From positions 106,143 through 140,386 of the forward strand of contig ONSU01000002.1 of assembly GCA_900320545.1 (NCBI GenBank): a stretch of DNA of 34,244 nt. Direction: 5' to 3'. The stretch is from an uncultured Bacteroidales bacterium. Its GTDB lineage: Bacteria; Bacteroidota; Bacteroidia; Bacteroidales; UBA932. The notes under the pieces are model-generated. The model had not been told where the DNA came from, ran no database searches, and saw only the letters and a list, made by a program, of their open reading frames with translations. Made by a program: the position numbers and the translations under genes. Positions 1 through 7,369 of this stretch are shown in pieces. Every line of letters starts with the position of its first letter. The first letter of the stretch is position 1.

Positions 1-1055
1 TCACGGAACTGATCGAGCCGACGGTCATTACCGACCCCATCGCCGCCAGTCTCCTGGAGGCCACTTCCTCCACGCTGTCGTTTGAATGGAACGAGGGCGG
101 CGAGGCGGCCGACGACGCCAATCTGGCCTACACGGCGACACTCTACAGCGACGTCGCCTGCACCAGTCCGGTACTTTCCTACAGTTTTGCCGAGGGGCAG
201 GGAACCTCGCTCTGGCGGGATAAATATCCCAAGTTCATCTTCGCGGGATTGAATGCCGGTACCCAGTACTATTTCAGGGTATCGGACGGAAACGGACAGA
301 AATCCAATATCGTCCCCGCAAAGACAGCCGCATTTACGGTCGTCACGATTCCCGCCTCCATCACGGGACCGGGAGTTATCCTTGCCGAAGACTTCAGCCT
401 CTTCACGTGGGACTTCGAATACGGGCAGGGCTGCGTCGGTATGGCCGCTCCGGACACCCAGACCAACTTCACCGTCCAGGGAACCGATCCAGTGAAATTC
501 GCAGAGAATGTCGGCGCCTATCAGGTCTTCACCTCCGGAGCCTTCGCTTCCAGCCGCCTCAATAAATGGGCGCGGGATGCAGGAACGGATGCCCGGGTAA
601 GGGTGCATCCCGGATACATCACCCTCGGATCCTTCACCAACAACCAGAAGGCATGGCTGCTTACGCCTCCGTTCCCGATTCCCGACGGGAAGGTCGCCAT
701 CGTCACCGTCTCGCTGACCGCCCGGAAGGGCATGACCGGTGCCACGGGAGACTACGCATTGGGAATCCTCAACAATTCCTCCAACAACGGAGCCAACGGC
801 GGCGGAGCCAATATGCAGGACGAAAACACTTCCGACTTCTCCTGGCCGGACGACCGCCCCTCCACGATATACAATGCGTTCACCGTCAACAACGACACAT
901 CCTGGCAGACCTTCAATTACACCGGAATGACGCTCAAGGCCGGTGACCGCATCGTGGTCGGATCCCGTGCCAACTACAGTTACTCGAGCAAGAAATCCTG
1001 CCTCAACCTTTCCGACATCACCGTTACCGTGACGGCCATCGAAGACGCTGAATAG
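1..1055 (+). CDS. Surface protein C-terminal part, fibronectin-III-like (5' truncated by window edge)
   Basis: The reading frame is open from base 3 and continues left of the window; about 350 residues are visible before the TAG stop. The first roughly 110 residues read like a fibronectin type III domain: alternating beta strands, a WNEGG turn, and the AGTQYYFRVSD strand typical of such domains in Bacteroidota cell-surface proteins. The remaining 240 residues (from about ILAEDFSLFTW) contain many Gly, Asn, Ser and aromatic residues and no catalytic motif I recognise; they could form a beta-sandwich carbohydrate-binding or adhesion module. An internal ATG at 249 is not a real start because it lies inside the Fn3-like domain. 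The function is unknown; extracellular location is inferred from composition only, since the signal peptide is outside the window. Confidence 0.75.
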   Translation, partial: TELIEPTVITDPIAASLLEATSSTLSFEWNEGGEAADDANLAYTATLYSDVACTSPVLSYSFAEGQGTSLWRDKYPKFIFAGLNAGTQYYFRVSDGNGQKSNIVPAKTAAFTVVTIPASITGPGVILAEDFSLFTWDFEYGQGCVGMAAPDTQTNFTVQGTDPVKFAENVGAYQVFTSGAFASSRLNKWARDAGTDARVRVHPGYITLGSFTNNQKAWLLTPPFPIPDGKVAIVTVSLTARKGMTGATGDYALGILNNSSNNGANGGGANMQDENTSDFSWPDDRPSTIYNAFTVNNDTSWQTFNYTGMTLKAGDRIVVGSRANYSYSSKKSCLNLSDITVTVTAIEDAE

Positions 1056-1082
1056 CGGATTTCCGCCAACGCTACAAAAAGG

Positions 1083-1108
1083 CGCGCCTCAAAAAAGGGG
1101 CGCGTTTT
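1083..1108. terminator. Bidirectional intrinsic terminator
   Basis: An 8-bp GC-rich stem (1083-1090 with 1097-1104, one G-T pair) encloses an A6 loop. On the plus strand it is followed by TTTT; on the minus strand it is followed by a T5 tract (the A run at 1076-1080). It sits between the convergent stops of the surface protein (1055) and the LacI-family gene (1114), so it can end both transcripts. Confidence 0.8.
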
Positions 1109-1113
1109 CGTAT

Positions 1114-2181
1114 TTATACCTCGTCGGTCCAGTAGTCGAGGTTTTCGCGGAGGACGATATCGATGGGCTGGCACTCCCGGAGCGTATGGTCCGGGACGCC
1201 GTAGAGAAGATAGTGCAGCAGGGATTCGACGGCGCTGAAGCCCTGGTGCTCGGGGTGCTGGTTGATCAGGAAGTCCAGGGAGCCCTCGCGGATGCAGCGC
1301 TCGTTACCGGATGTCACGTCGAAGCCGCCGATGACCGGACGCCGGGACTCCCCTTTTACGGCATCGGAAATCAGGTAGCCGGTCGAGATGACGACGGCGA
1401 CGCCGCCGACATCGGGATTCGCCTTCAGGAATGAGCGGATCTCTTCGTGCGCTTCGTCGGGGCTGGCAGCCGGGAAACTCACCTCGCGCAGGGTCCTTTC
1501 GCGTCCTTGCTCCTCGAAAAACGCTTTGAATGCCGCGAGGCGGATGGCCGAGTTGTTGGACATCTGCGTTCCGACGCGACGCGGAAGCAGCAGCGCCAAT
1601 TCCTTTCCGGCGGGCGTGAATCCGTCCATCAGGCGCGCCATCAGCCGCCCGCAGGTTTCCTGATCGGCCAGATAGGACGCGACTGGATGGGTCTCGGGCA
1701 CCTTTCCATCGACGAAGACATAGGGAATATGCCGCCCGTCGAGACGGCCGCAGAGCTCCCTTGTCTCTTCCACGAAGGTCGTACCCAGGATGACAGCGGA
1801 GCAGTTCATCGTGGCGATCCGTCCGAACGCCTCCCGGCACGACAGGGAATTGAACTGGTCGAAGAAGACGTATTCGCTCTTGATGGAGATGTCGCCGTAC
1901 TCGCGAAATGCTTTGTCGAAGCCCTTGCGGACCAGGTCCCAGTACTCCCCTTTCTCCGAAGAAGGGATGGACACGACGATCCGGAAGGTCTTGCCGGTCT
2001 TCTTGAACGCCACGGCGGAAGTATGGAGGTTGTATTTGTAATTCTGCTTCTCCAGGACGGCCTGGACGGCGGCCATCGCCGCCTCGGACACCCGCCCGCG
2101 GTTGTGCAGCACCCGGTCCACGGTCCCCACGGAGACCCCGGCCAGGGCGGCTATCTGTTTGATGGTGAGTTGCTGAGACAT
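1114..2181 (-). CDS. LacI-family transcriptional regulator
   Basis: Predicted 355-residue DNA-binding repressor. An N-terminal LacI-type helix-turn-helix is clear (LTIKQIAALAGVSVGTVDRVL, about residues 4-24, then HNRGRVSE). A periplasmic-binding-protein-like sensor domain follows (from about residue 60, with the IGGFDVTSGNERCIREG segment near the C-terminus), so it should respond to a small sugar-type ligand. I chose the ATG at 2181, which leaves 4 nt after the uxuA stop; an ATG at 2208 would add nine residues and overlap uxuA without improving the domain. It is the last gene of the leftward uronate operon and the most obvious candidate to bind the paired palindromes at 4180-4193 and 4279-4292. 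That link is inference: the palindromes lack the central CG common in LacI-family operators. Confidence 0.88.
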   Translation of the reverse strand: MSQQLTIKQIAALAGVSVGTVDRVLHNRGRVSEAAMAAVQAVLEKQNYKYNLHTSAVAFKKTGKTFRIVVSIPSSEKGEYWDLVRKGFDKAFREYGDISIKSEYVFFDQFNSLSCREAFGRIATMNCSAVILGTTFVEETRELCGRLDGRHIPYVFVDGKVPETHPVASYLADQETCGRLMARLMDGFTPAGKELALLLPRRVGTQMSNNSAIRLAAFKAFFEEQGRERTLREVSFPAASPDEAHEEIRSFLKANPDVGGVAVVISTGYLISDAVKGESRRPVIGGFDVTSGNERCIREGSLDFLINQHPEHQGFSAVESLLHYLLYGVPDHTLRECQPIDIVLRENLDYWTDEV

Positions 2182-2185
2182 AAGA

Positions 2186-3352
2186 TTAAAGCGTCTTGGA
2201 TAAAGCATGCTCGATGCCGCGAAGTTCGGCGAGGGAGCGCAAGCGGCCGTAGCAGGAATAGCCCGGATTGGATTTGCGGTGGAGGTCGTCGCACATCTGG
2301 TGGCCGTGGTCGGGGCGGAGGAAGATGCGGAAACCGCGCTTCTGCTCCACTTCCAGCATCGCCTTCATCATTTCGAAGACGGGCACGTCGCCTTCCAGCA
2401 GATTGGCTTCGTAAAAATTGCCGTCGGCGTCACGCTTGGTGCTTCTCAAATGAACGAAATCCACCCGGTCACCGAATTCCCGCATCATCGCGGGGCAGTC
2501 GTTGTCGGGGCGGACGCCGAGCGAGCCGGTGCAGAGATTGAGGCCGTTGGAAGGATTGGGAACGGCGGCGACGAGTTTCCGGAAGTCTTCCGCCGTGCTC
2601 ATGATGCGCGGCAGACCGAGAATGGGATACGGCGGGTCGTCCGGGTGAATGACCATCCGGGAGCCGACCTCGTCGCATACGGGGCACACCTGCTGCAAGA
2701 AGAAGATGAGATTGCCCCGCAGAGTCTCGGCGTCGATCCCTTTGTAGCGGTCAAGCGCCGCCTGGAACTGCTCCAGCGTGAAACTTTCCTCGCTGCCGGG
2801 AAGCCCCGCGATCATGTTGCGGGTAATGAGGGCAACTTCATCGGGCGACATCGCCTCATAGCGGGCCTTCGCCCGGGCAATCTCTTCGGCGGAATATTCT
2901 TTCTCCGCGCCGGGGCGCCTCAGGATAAACAGGTCAAAGGCCAGAAACGCAGCCCGCTCGAATCGCAGGGCGCGGCTCCCGTCCGGCATCTCGTAAGCAA
3001 GGTCGGTCCGCGTCCAGTCCAACACCGGCATAAAGTTGTAGGTGATGCAATGGATGCCGCAGGCGGCCAGATTGCGGATGGTCTGCTTGTAATTCTCGAT
3101 ATAATCCAGATAGCGGCCTTCCCGCGTTTTGATGTGCTCGTGGACCGGAACGCTCTCCACGACGCTCCAGACCAGCCCCTTTTCGGCGCACCGGGCTTTG
3201 CGTTTCTCGATTTCTTCGACGGGCCACACTTCCCCGTTGGGAATGTGGTGCAGGGCGCTCACGATGTCGGTCACGCCGGCCTGGCGGATGTTGTCCAGCG
3301 TAACGGGATCATCAGGCCCGTACCAGCGCCAGGATTGTCGCATCAAAATCAT
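2186..3352 (-). CDS. uxuA: Mannonate dehydratase
   Basis: 388 residues, the usual length for UxuA (EC 4.2.1.8), which dehydrates D-mannonate to 2-keto-3-deoxygluconate in hexuronate catabolism in the cytoplasm. It is a TIM-barrel enzyme needing a divalent metal. Family motifs are present: [17 protein letters not shown] (about 102-118), HPDDPP (236-241), CTGSLG (274-279), FVHLRS (299-304) and RPDHGH (346-351), including the Cys and His residues of the metal site. The start codon overlaps the stop of the upstream SDR (ATGA), so the two are probably translationally coupled. The order SDR, uxuA, regulator matches uronate loci known in Bacteroidota. Confidence 0.96.
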   Translation of the reverse strand: MILMRQSWRWYGPDDPVTLDNIRQAGVTDIVSALHHIPNGEVWPVEEIEKRKARCAEKGLVWSVVESVPVHEHIKTREGRYLDYIENYKQTIRNLAACGIHCITYNFMPVLDWTRTDLAYEMPDGSRALRFERAAFLAFDLFILRRPGAEKEYSAEEIARAKARYEAMSPDEVALITRNMIAGLPGSEESFTLEQFQAALDRYKGIDAETLRGNLIFFLQQVCPVCDEVGSRMVIHPDDPPYPILGLPRIMSTAEDFRKLVAAVPNPSNGLNLCTGSLGVRPDNDCPAMMREFGDRVDFVHLRSTKRDADGNFYEANLLEGDVPVFEMMKAMLEVEQKRGFRIFLRPDHGHQMCDDLHRKSNPGYSCYGRLRSLAELRGIEHALSKTL

Positions 3353-4167
3353 ATGCTGAAGCTATTGAATCCGCCGTCCACCACGGCGATGGTGCCGGTG
3401 ACGCCCTTGGAAGCGTCGGAGGCGAGATAGTGCAGGGCGCCGACCAGTTCGTCCGCCTCCAGGAAGCGGCCGAAGGGGGTATGGCCCAGGATCTTGCGGG
3501 AGCGGTCGGTCAGCGAGCCGTCCGGGTTGGTCAGGAGAGCGCGGTTCTGGTTGCTGAGGATGAATCCGGGGGCGATGCCGTTCACGCGGATGCCCTCTCC
3601 GTATTTGATCGCCAGTTCCGCGGCGAGCCACTCCGTCCAGCTGGCCATCCCCGCCTTGGCGATGCCGTAGCCGGCCACGCGCGTGAGCGGACGGAACGAC
3701 GACATCGAGCAGAAGTTGATGATGCTGCCTTTCTTCTGCGCCACCATCGGTCGGATGAAGACCTTGGTCGGAATCACCGTGCCGAAGATATTCAGTTCGC
3801 AGACCTTCTTCATCGCCTCGATGTCGAGATCCTCGATGGTCTGGTCGGGCTGCACGTTGGCCGGTCCCATATTGCCGCCGGCCGCATTCAGCAGAATGTC
3901 GATAGTACCATAAGCGGCGAGGATATCGGCCAGGTTCCGCTCCAGCGCCTCTTCGGAGAGCACATCCGTGGGGAGGAACATCGCCTCTCCCCCGGCGGCC
4001 TTGATTTCCGCAACCATTTGGTTGCCCTTATCTGTGGAATGCGCCCTGGAGAGCAACACAACCTTGCATCCCTCGGCAGCAAAATACTTGGCGATGGTGG
4101 AGCCGAGCACGCCGCAGGCGCCGGTTATCACCACGACCTTCCCCTTGATGTCAAAAAGATTATTCAT
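3349..4167 (-). CDS. SDR-family D-mannonate oxidoreductase (fructuronate reductase)
   Basis: 272-residue classical short-chain dehydrogenase. The Rossmann motif TGACGVLG is at 15-22, NAAG at 94-97, the catalytic Ser in the FCSMSS region, and the YxxxK pair is Y167/K171. Its coupling to uxuA (4-base overlap) argues for the step before it, reduction of D-fructuronate to D-mannonate, a role an SDR fills in Bacteroidota in place of the E. coli UxuB family. I place the start at 4167 ([10 protein letters not shown]): this is where SDR homology begins. An in-frame ATG at 4206 would require translating through the promoter box and palindrome at 4180-4199. Substrate assignment rests on context. Confidence 0.85.
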   Translation of the reverse strand: MNNLFDIKGKVVVITGACGVLGSTIAKYFAAEGCKVVLLSRAHSTDKGNQMVAEIKAAGGEAMFLPTDVLSEEALERNLADILAAYGTIDILLNAAGGNMGPANVQPDQTIEDLDIEAMKKVCELNIFGTVIPTKVFIRPMVAQKKGSIINFCSMSSFRPLTRVAGYGIAKAGMASWTEWLAAELAIKYGEGIRVNGIAPGFILSNQNRALLTNPDGSLTDRSRKILGHTPFGRFLEADELVGALHYLASDASKGVTGTIAVVDGGFNSFSI

Positions 4168-4179
4168 ACGGATTATAAA

Positions 4180-4193
4180 TGTGTAAGGACACA
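4180..4193. promoter_or_regulatory. Candidate operator, left copy
   Basis: Palindrome TGTGT-AAGG-ACACA. Read on the minus strand, its first TG is the last TG of the leftward -7 box (TAAATTTG), so a bound protein would block open-complex formation. A second copy with identical arms sits in mirror position at 4279-4292. Confidence 0.65.
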
Positions 4194-4222
4194 AATTTAT
4201 AAACATCCGGTGACAAAGCCAA
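4192..4222 (-). promoter_or_regulatory. Promoter of the leftward uronate operon
   Basis: On the minus strand the -7 box TAAATTTG (4199 to 4192) matches the Bacteroidota consensus TAnnTTTG. A TTGG at 4222-4219 lies 19 bases upstream as a plausible -33. The box ends 24 nt before the SDR start at 4167. Confidence 0.65.
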
Positions 4223-4248
4223 GAGAATGGTCCTTTTTACGGGGTAAA

Positions 4249-4280
4249 TTTGCATTATTTCTTTTCTTTTTTTATTTTTG
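4249..4280 (+). promoter_or_regulatory. Promoter of the rightward sugar-acid operon
   Basis: TTTG at 4249-4252, a 20-base spacer, then TATTTTTG at 4273-4280. Both elements match the Bacteroidota -33/-7 consensus. The box ends 24 nt before the ATG at 4305, the same distance as on the opposite strand. Confidence 0.78.
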
Positions 4281-4292
4281 TGTGCGGACACA
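4279..4292. promoter_or_regulatory. Candidate operator, right copy
   Basis: Palindrome TGTGT-GCGG-ACACA, with arms identical to the copy at 4180-4193. It begins at the final TG of the rightward -7 box and covers the expected transcription start. The centres of the two copies are 99 bp apart. Confidence 0.65.
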
Positions 4293-4304
4293 TAAACAAG
4301 GAAA

Positions 4305-5060
4305 ATGAACGCTTTGAAAGGAAAAGTTGCGGTCGTGACCGGCGGTTCCCGGGACATCGGCCGGGCCATCTCGATGAAACTGGCAGCCGAGGGGGCCAAA
4401 GTTTGCATCAATTATTGTCACAATGAAGCCAAGGCCCAGGAGACGCTGGAAGCCGTCAGGAGCATAGGCGGAGAGGCCATTCTCGTCAAGGCGGATGTCT
4501 CCAGGGCGGAAGACGTCAAGAGGATGTTTGAGGAGGCCGCCAAGGCTTTCGGCGGGCAGATCGATATTCTCGTGAACAATGCCGGCGGCATCGTCGGGCG
4601 CAAAGGGATCGAGGAGCAGGACGAGGAGTGGTTTCAGAAGCTGATGGACCTTAACTTCAAGAGCTGCTGGCTCTGCACCCGCGACGTGCTTTCCTATATG
4701 AAAAACGGCGGCAGCATCGTCAACATTTCCTCCCAGGCGGCCCGCGACGGAGGCGGTCCCGGATCGTCCATCTACGCGTGCGGCAAGGCGGCGATGCTTT
4801 GCCATACCCGCGCGATGGCCAAGGAACTCGGCCCCCGCAGCATCCGCGTCAACGCGGTCTGCCCCGGAATGATCAATACCTATTTCCACGACACCTTCAC
4901 CGCGCCGGAAGGCCGGGAAGCCCTGCACCGCAGCGCTCCGCTCCGGCGGGAAGGGGAAGCGGCGGAAGTGGCGAACCTCGTCAGTTTCCTCGCCAGTGAC
5001 GCTTCGGCCTATATCACGGGCAACGGCGTCGACATCAACGGCGGCTGCCTGTTCTCCTAA
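4305..5060 (+). CDS. SDR-family oxidoreductase (sugar-acid type)
   Basis: 251-residue classical SDR, full family length. TGGSRDIG is at 12-19, NNAG at 91-94, the catalytic Ser in VNISS (139-143), and Y157/K161 form the YxxxK pair. It resembles the broad FabG/KduD/IdnO group, so candidate reactions are 5-keto-gluconate or 2-keto-3-deoxygluconate oxidoreduction, or reduction of the unsaturated-uronate product DEH; sequence alone does not choose. It is the first gene of the rightward operon, directly behind a strong promoter and palindrome. Its stop is immediately followed by the ATG of the transporter with no spacing, which suggests tight co-expression. Confidence 0.85.
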   Translation: MNALKGKVAVVTGGSRDIGRAISMKLAAEGAKVCINYCHNEAKAQETLEAVRSIGGEAILVKADVSRAEDVKRMFEEAAKAFGGQIDILVNNAGGIVGRKGIEEQDEEWFQKLMDLNFKSCWLCTRDVLSYMKNGGSIVNISSQAARDGGGPGSSIYACGKAAMLCHTRAMAKELGPRSIRVNAVCPGMINTYFHDTFTAPEGREALHRSAPLRREGEAAEVANLVSFLASDASAYITGNGVDINGGCLFS

Positions 5061-6320
5061 ATGGCTGATTTTTTCAAAAAGATTCTGCGCTGGATCGCGC
5101 TGGTCGGGCCCGGACTGTTTTGTCTGGGCTTTACCATCGGTACGGGCAGCGTCACATCGATGGTCAAGTCCGGCAGCATGTTCGGCACCGGCCTGCTATG
5201 GGTGCTCGCCATCAGCGCTTTCTTCACCTGGGTGATGACCGACGCCTACGGCCGCTACGGCATCGCGACCGGCGACACCGCCATCCACGGCGTCAAAACC
5301 CATCTGAAAGGCGGAAAAACCTGGGCGGTCATCCTCATCGCCGGGCTCGTCGTCAGTCAGTGGATCAGCCTTTCCAGCATCCTCAACATCACCTCCAACG
5401 CCGTCTCGGAAGTCCTCTACCTATGCATCCCCGGACTCACCCCTTCGGCCAGTTACTGGATCGTGCTCGGGGCGGCCGTCCTGATTGCCGGCACGGTCTG
5501 GACCATCCTCAACAAGGGCAATTATTCCACCTTCGAGAAGATTCTATCCGTGCTGGTGACCCTGATGGGATTCGCCTTCATCCTCTCGATGTTCATCTCC
5601 CTCCCCGCTCCCGGCACCATCGTCCGCGGGTTCGTCCCCTCCATCCCGGAATCGGCCGATGCCAAACTTTTCATCGCCGCCTTCGTCGGCACGACCATGT
5701 CTTCGCCGACCTTCGTCATCCGGCCGATGATCCTCAAAAGCAAGGGCTGGGGCCCCGGTGACGGAAAATTGCAGCGGCGCGACGCCATCGTGAGCGCATC
5801 CCTGACCTTCATCATCAGCGCATCCATTATGATCTGCGCGGCGGGTGTGCTCTTCACGCGAGGTATCCAGGTCGAGAAGGTGCTGGATATGATCTATGTT
5901 CTCGAGCCGGTCGCCGGCCGGTTCGCCGTAGCGCTCTTCGTCACGGGCCTCCTGAGCGCCGGACTTTCGTCCATCTTCCCCATCATGATGCTTGCGCCCG
6001 AACTCATCAGCGACTACCGCGAAGGGGAAATGAAGACCGGGACGCCGCTGTTCCGCATTCTTACCGGCATCGCAGCCCTCGTCGGGCTTACCATCCCCAT
6101 CCTGGGCACACAGCCCGTCATCACGCAGATCGCCTCCCAGGTAACGCTCGTCTTCGTGCTGCCGCTGGTAATCCTGTCGATGATCTTCCTGATCAACAAG
6201 AAGTCGGTGATGGGCACCGCCCGTCCCGGGATCGTCTTCAACATCCTGATGGCCCTGGCGCTGGTTTTCGCCTGCGTCGTATCGTACACGGGCGTCGTCG
6301 CGCTCGGAAAACTGATCTGA
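5061..6320 (+). CDS. NRAMP-fold membrane transporter lacking metal-binding motifs
   Basis: 419 residues with about eleven hydrophobic segments and the overall pattern of the NRAMP (LeuT-fold) family, starting with a GPG-containing first helix. In true NRAMP metal carriers helix 1 carries DPGN and helix 6 carries an MPH motif, which together bind the metal. Here the first position reads GTGS (27-30) and the helix 6 region reads VGTTMSSPTF (209-218). The Asp, the Asn and the MPH signature are therefore missing. It lies directly between an SDR and a sugar-acid kinase, with zero- and two-base gaps. I infer it imports the operon's substrate, a hexonate or hexuronate, rather than a metal. An automatic label of 'divalent metal transporter' would likely be wrong. 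Confidence 0.8.
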   Translation: MADFFKKILRWIALVGPGLFCLGFTIGTGSVTSMVKSGSMFGTGLLWVLAISAFFTWVMTDAYGRYGIATGDTAIHGVKTHLKGGKTWAVILIAGLVVSQWISLSSILNITSNAVSEVLYLCIPGLTPSASYWIVLGAAVLIAGTVWTILNKGNYSTFEKILSVLVTLMGFAFILSMFISLPAPGTIVRGFVPSIPESADAKLFIAAFVGTTMSSPTFVIRPMILKSKGWGPGDGKLQRRDAIVSASLTFIISASIMICAAGVLFTRGIQVEKVLDMIYVLEPVAGRFAVALFVTGLLSAGLSSIFPIMMLAPELISDYREGEMKTGTPLFRILTGIAALVGLTIPILGTQPVITQIASQVTLVFVLPLVILSMIFLINKKSVMGTARPGIVFNILMALALVFACVVSYTGVVALGKLI

Positions 6321-6322
6321 TC

Positions 6323-7369
6323 ATGTCCTATTCCCTTCTGGTTCCCACAAGTATGGGTGTCCGCCTCACGCCGGCCGGCCGCCAGCCCGCCCATACCGGC
6401 GGGACCTTTACCCTCCAGGCCACCAGCGCCGAAACCAATGTCGCCAGCATTTCATCCAGTCTGGGCCTTCCCGTCAAGGTCCTGACCACCTTTGTCAAAG
6501 GGCATCCTTTCGCGGCATTCATCCGGGCCGATCTCTGCGGACGGGGGATGGACGTCGAGGGGCCGGAAGTGCCCCAGGGCGGCCCATGGGGCTATCGGCA
6601 CCAGATCAACATCGCCGACAGCGGGGCGGGACTCCGGGGACCGCGCGTCTGGAACGACCGCGCCGGAGAAGTCGGCCGGACGCTCAGCGCGGAAGATTTC
6701 GACCTGGACCGCATCTTCGAGGATGAAGGCGTGGAAATGATCCATCTGAGCGGACTCATCGCCGCGCTCGCCCCCACTTTCAGTCTCACGCTCGCCGAAA
6801 CGGCGATGCAATATGGCACCCGCATCAGTTTCGATCTCAATTACCGGGCCTCTTTCTGGGAGGGCCGAGAGGCGGAGCTCCGGGACACCTTCAAGGCCAT
6901 CGCCTCCCTTTCGGATATCCTGATCGGCAACGAAGAGGATTTCCAGCTGTGCCTGGGAATCGAGGGACCCGCGGCCGGCGGGAAGGATCTCGCCGGAAAG
7001 ACGGACGCCTTCCGCGCCATGATCGGAGATATCCGGCGGCAATATCCTCGGGCGAAGGTGGTCGCGACGACACTTCGGGAGGTTCTCGACGCCGAAACGC
7101 ATCTCTGGGGCGCCATCGTGTCCGATCCGGAGCGGACGGCCGTCATTCCGCCCAAAGTGATCAGCGTGCTGGACCGCATCGGCGGCGGAGACGGTTTCGT
7201 CGGCGGACTCCTGTACGGACTTCTGAAGAATTGGGACATCGAGAAGTGCGCGCAGTTCGGCTGGGCCTGCGGAGTGCTTGCCGTCACGCTGGAGACCGAC
7301 TATGCCCGCCCTGCCGACGAGGAGCAGATATGGAGCATCTGGAACGGCAACGCAAGAGTAAAAAGATGA
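6323..7369 (+). CDS. PfkB-family sugar-acid kinase (KDG kinase type)
   Basis: 348 residues. The C-terminal PfkB signature is LDRIGGGDGFVGG, whose Asp in GGGD is the catalytic base; Bacteroidota 2-keto-3-deoxygluconate kinases have a near-identical DRVGGGD motif. The ISFDLNYR strand and IGNEEDFQLCLG also match KDG kinases, and the tail GNARVKR resembles theirs. The N-terminal substrate side is atypical: the usual GGxxxNVA reads TSAETNVA. The expected reaction is KDG to KDPG with ATP. A gluconate kinase role is an alternative because the next gene is 6-phosphogluconate dehydrogenase. Its start is 2 nt after the transporter stop, and its stop overlaps the next start (ATGA). Confidence 0.85.
   Translation: MSYSLLVPTSMGVRLTPAGRQPAHTGGTFTLQATSAETNVASISSSLGLPVKVLTTFVKGHPFAAFIRADLCGRGMDVEGPEVPQGGPWGYRHQINIADSGAGLRGPRVWNDRAGEVGRTLSAEDFDLDRIFEDEGVEMIHLSGLIAALAPTFSLTLAETAMQYGTRISFDLNYRASFWEGREAELRDTFKAIASLSDILIGNEEDFQLCLGIEGPAAGGKDLAGKTDAFRAMIGDIRRQYPRAKVVATTLREVLDAETHLWGAIVSDPERTAVIPPKVISVLDRIGGGDGFVGGLLYGLLKNWDIEKCAQFGWACGVLAVTLETDYARPADEEQIWSIWNGNARVKR

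Noticed and set aside
4168-4206. Upstream in-frame start for the fructuronate reductase SDR
   Set aside because: It would place the -7 box and palindrome inside the coding sequence; SDR homology begins at 4167.
4180-4292. CRP-type binding sites
   Set aside because: The TGTG and CACA half-sites are 6 bases apart rather than the 8 of the CRP consensus.
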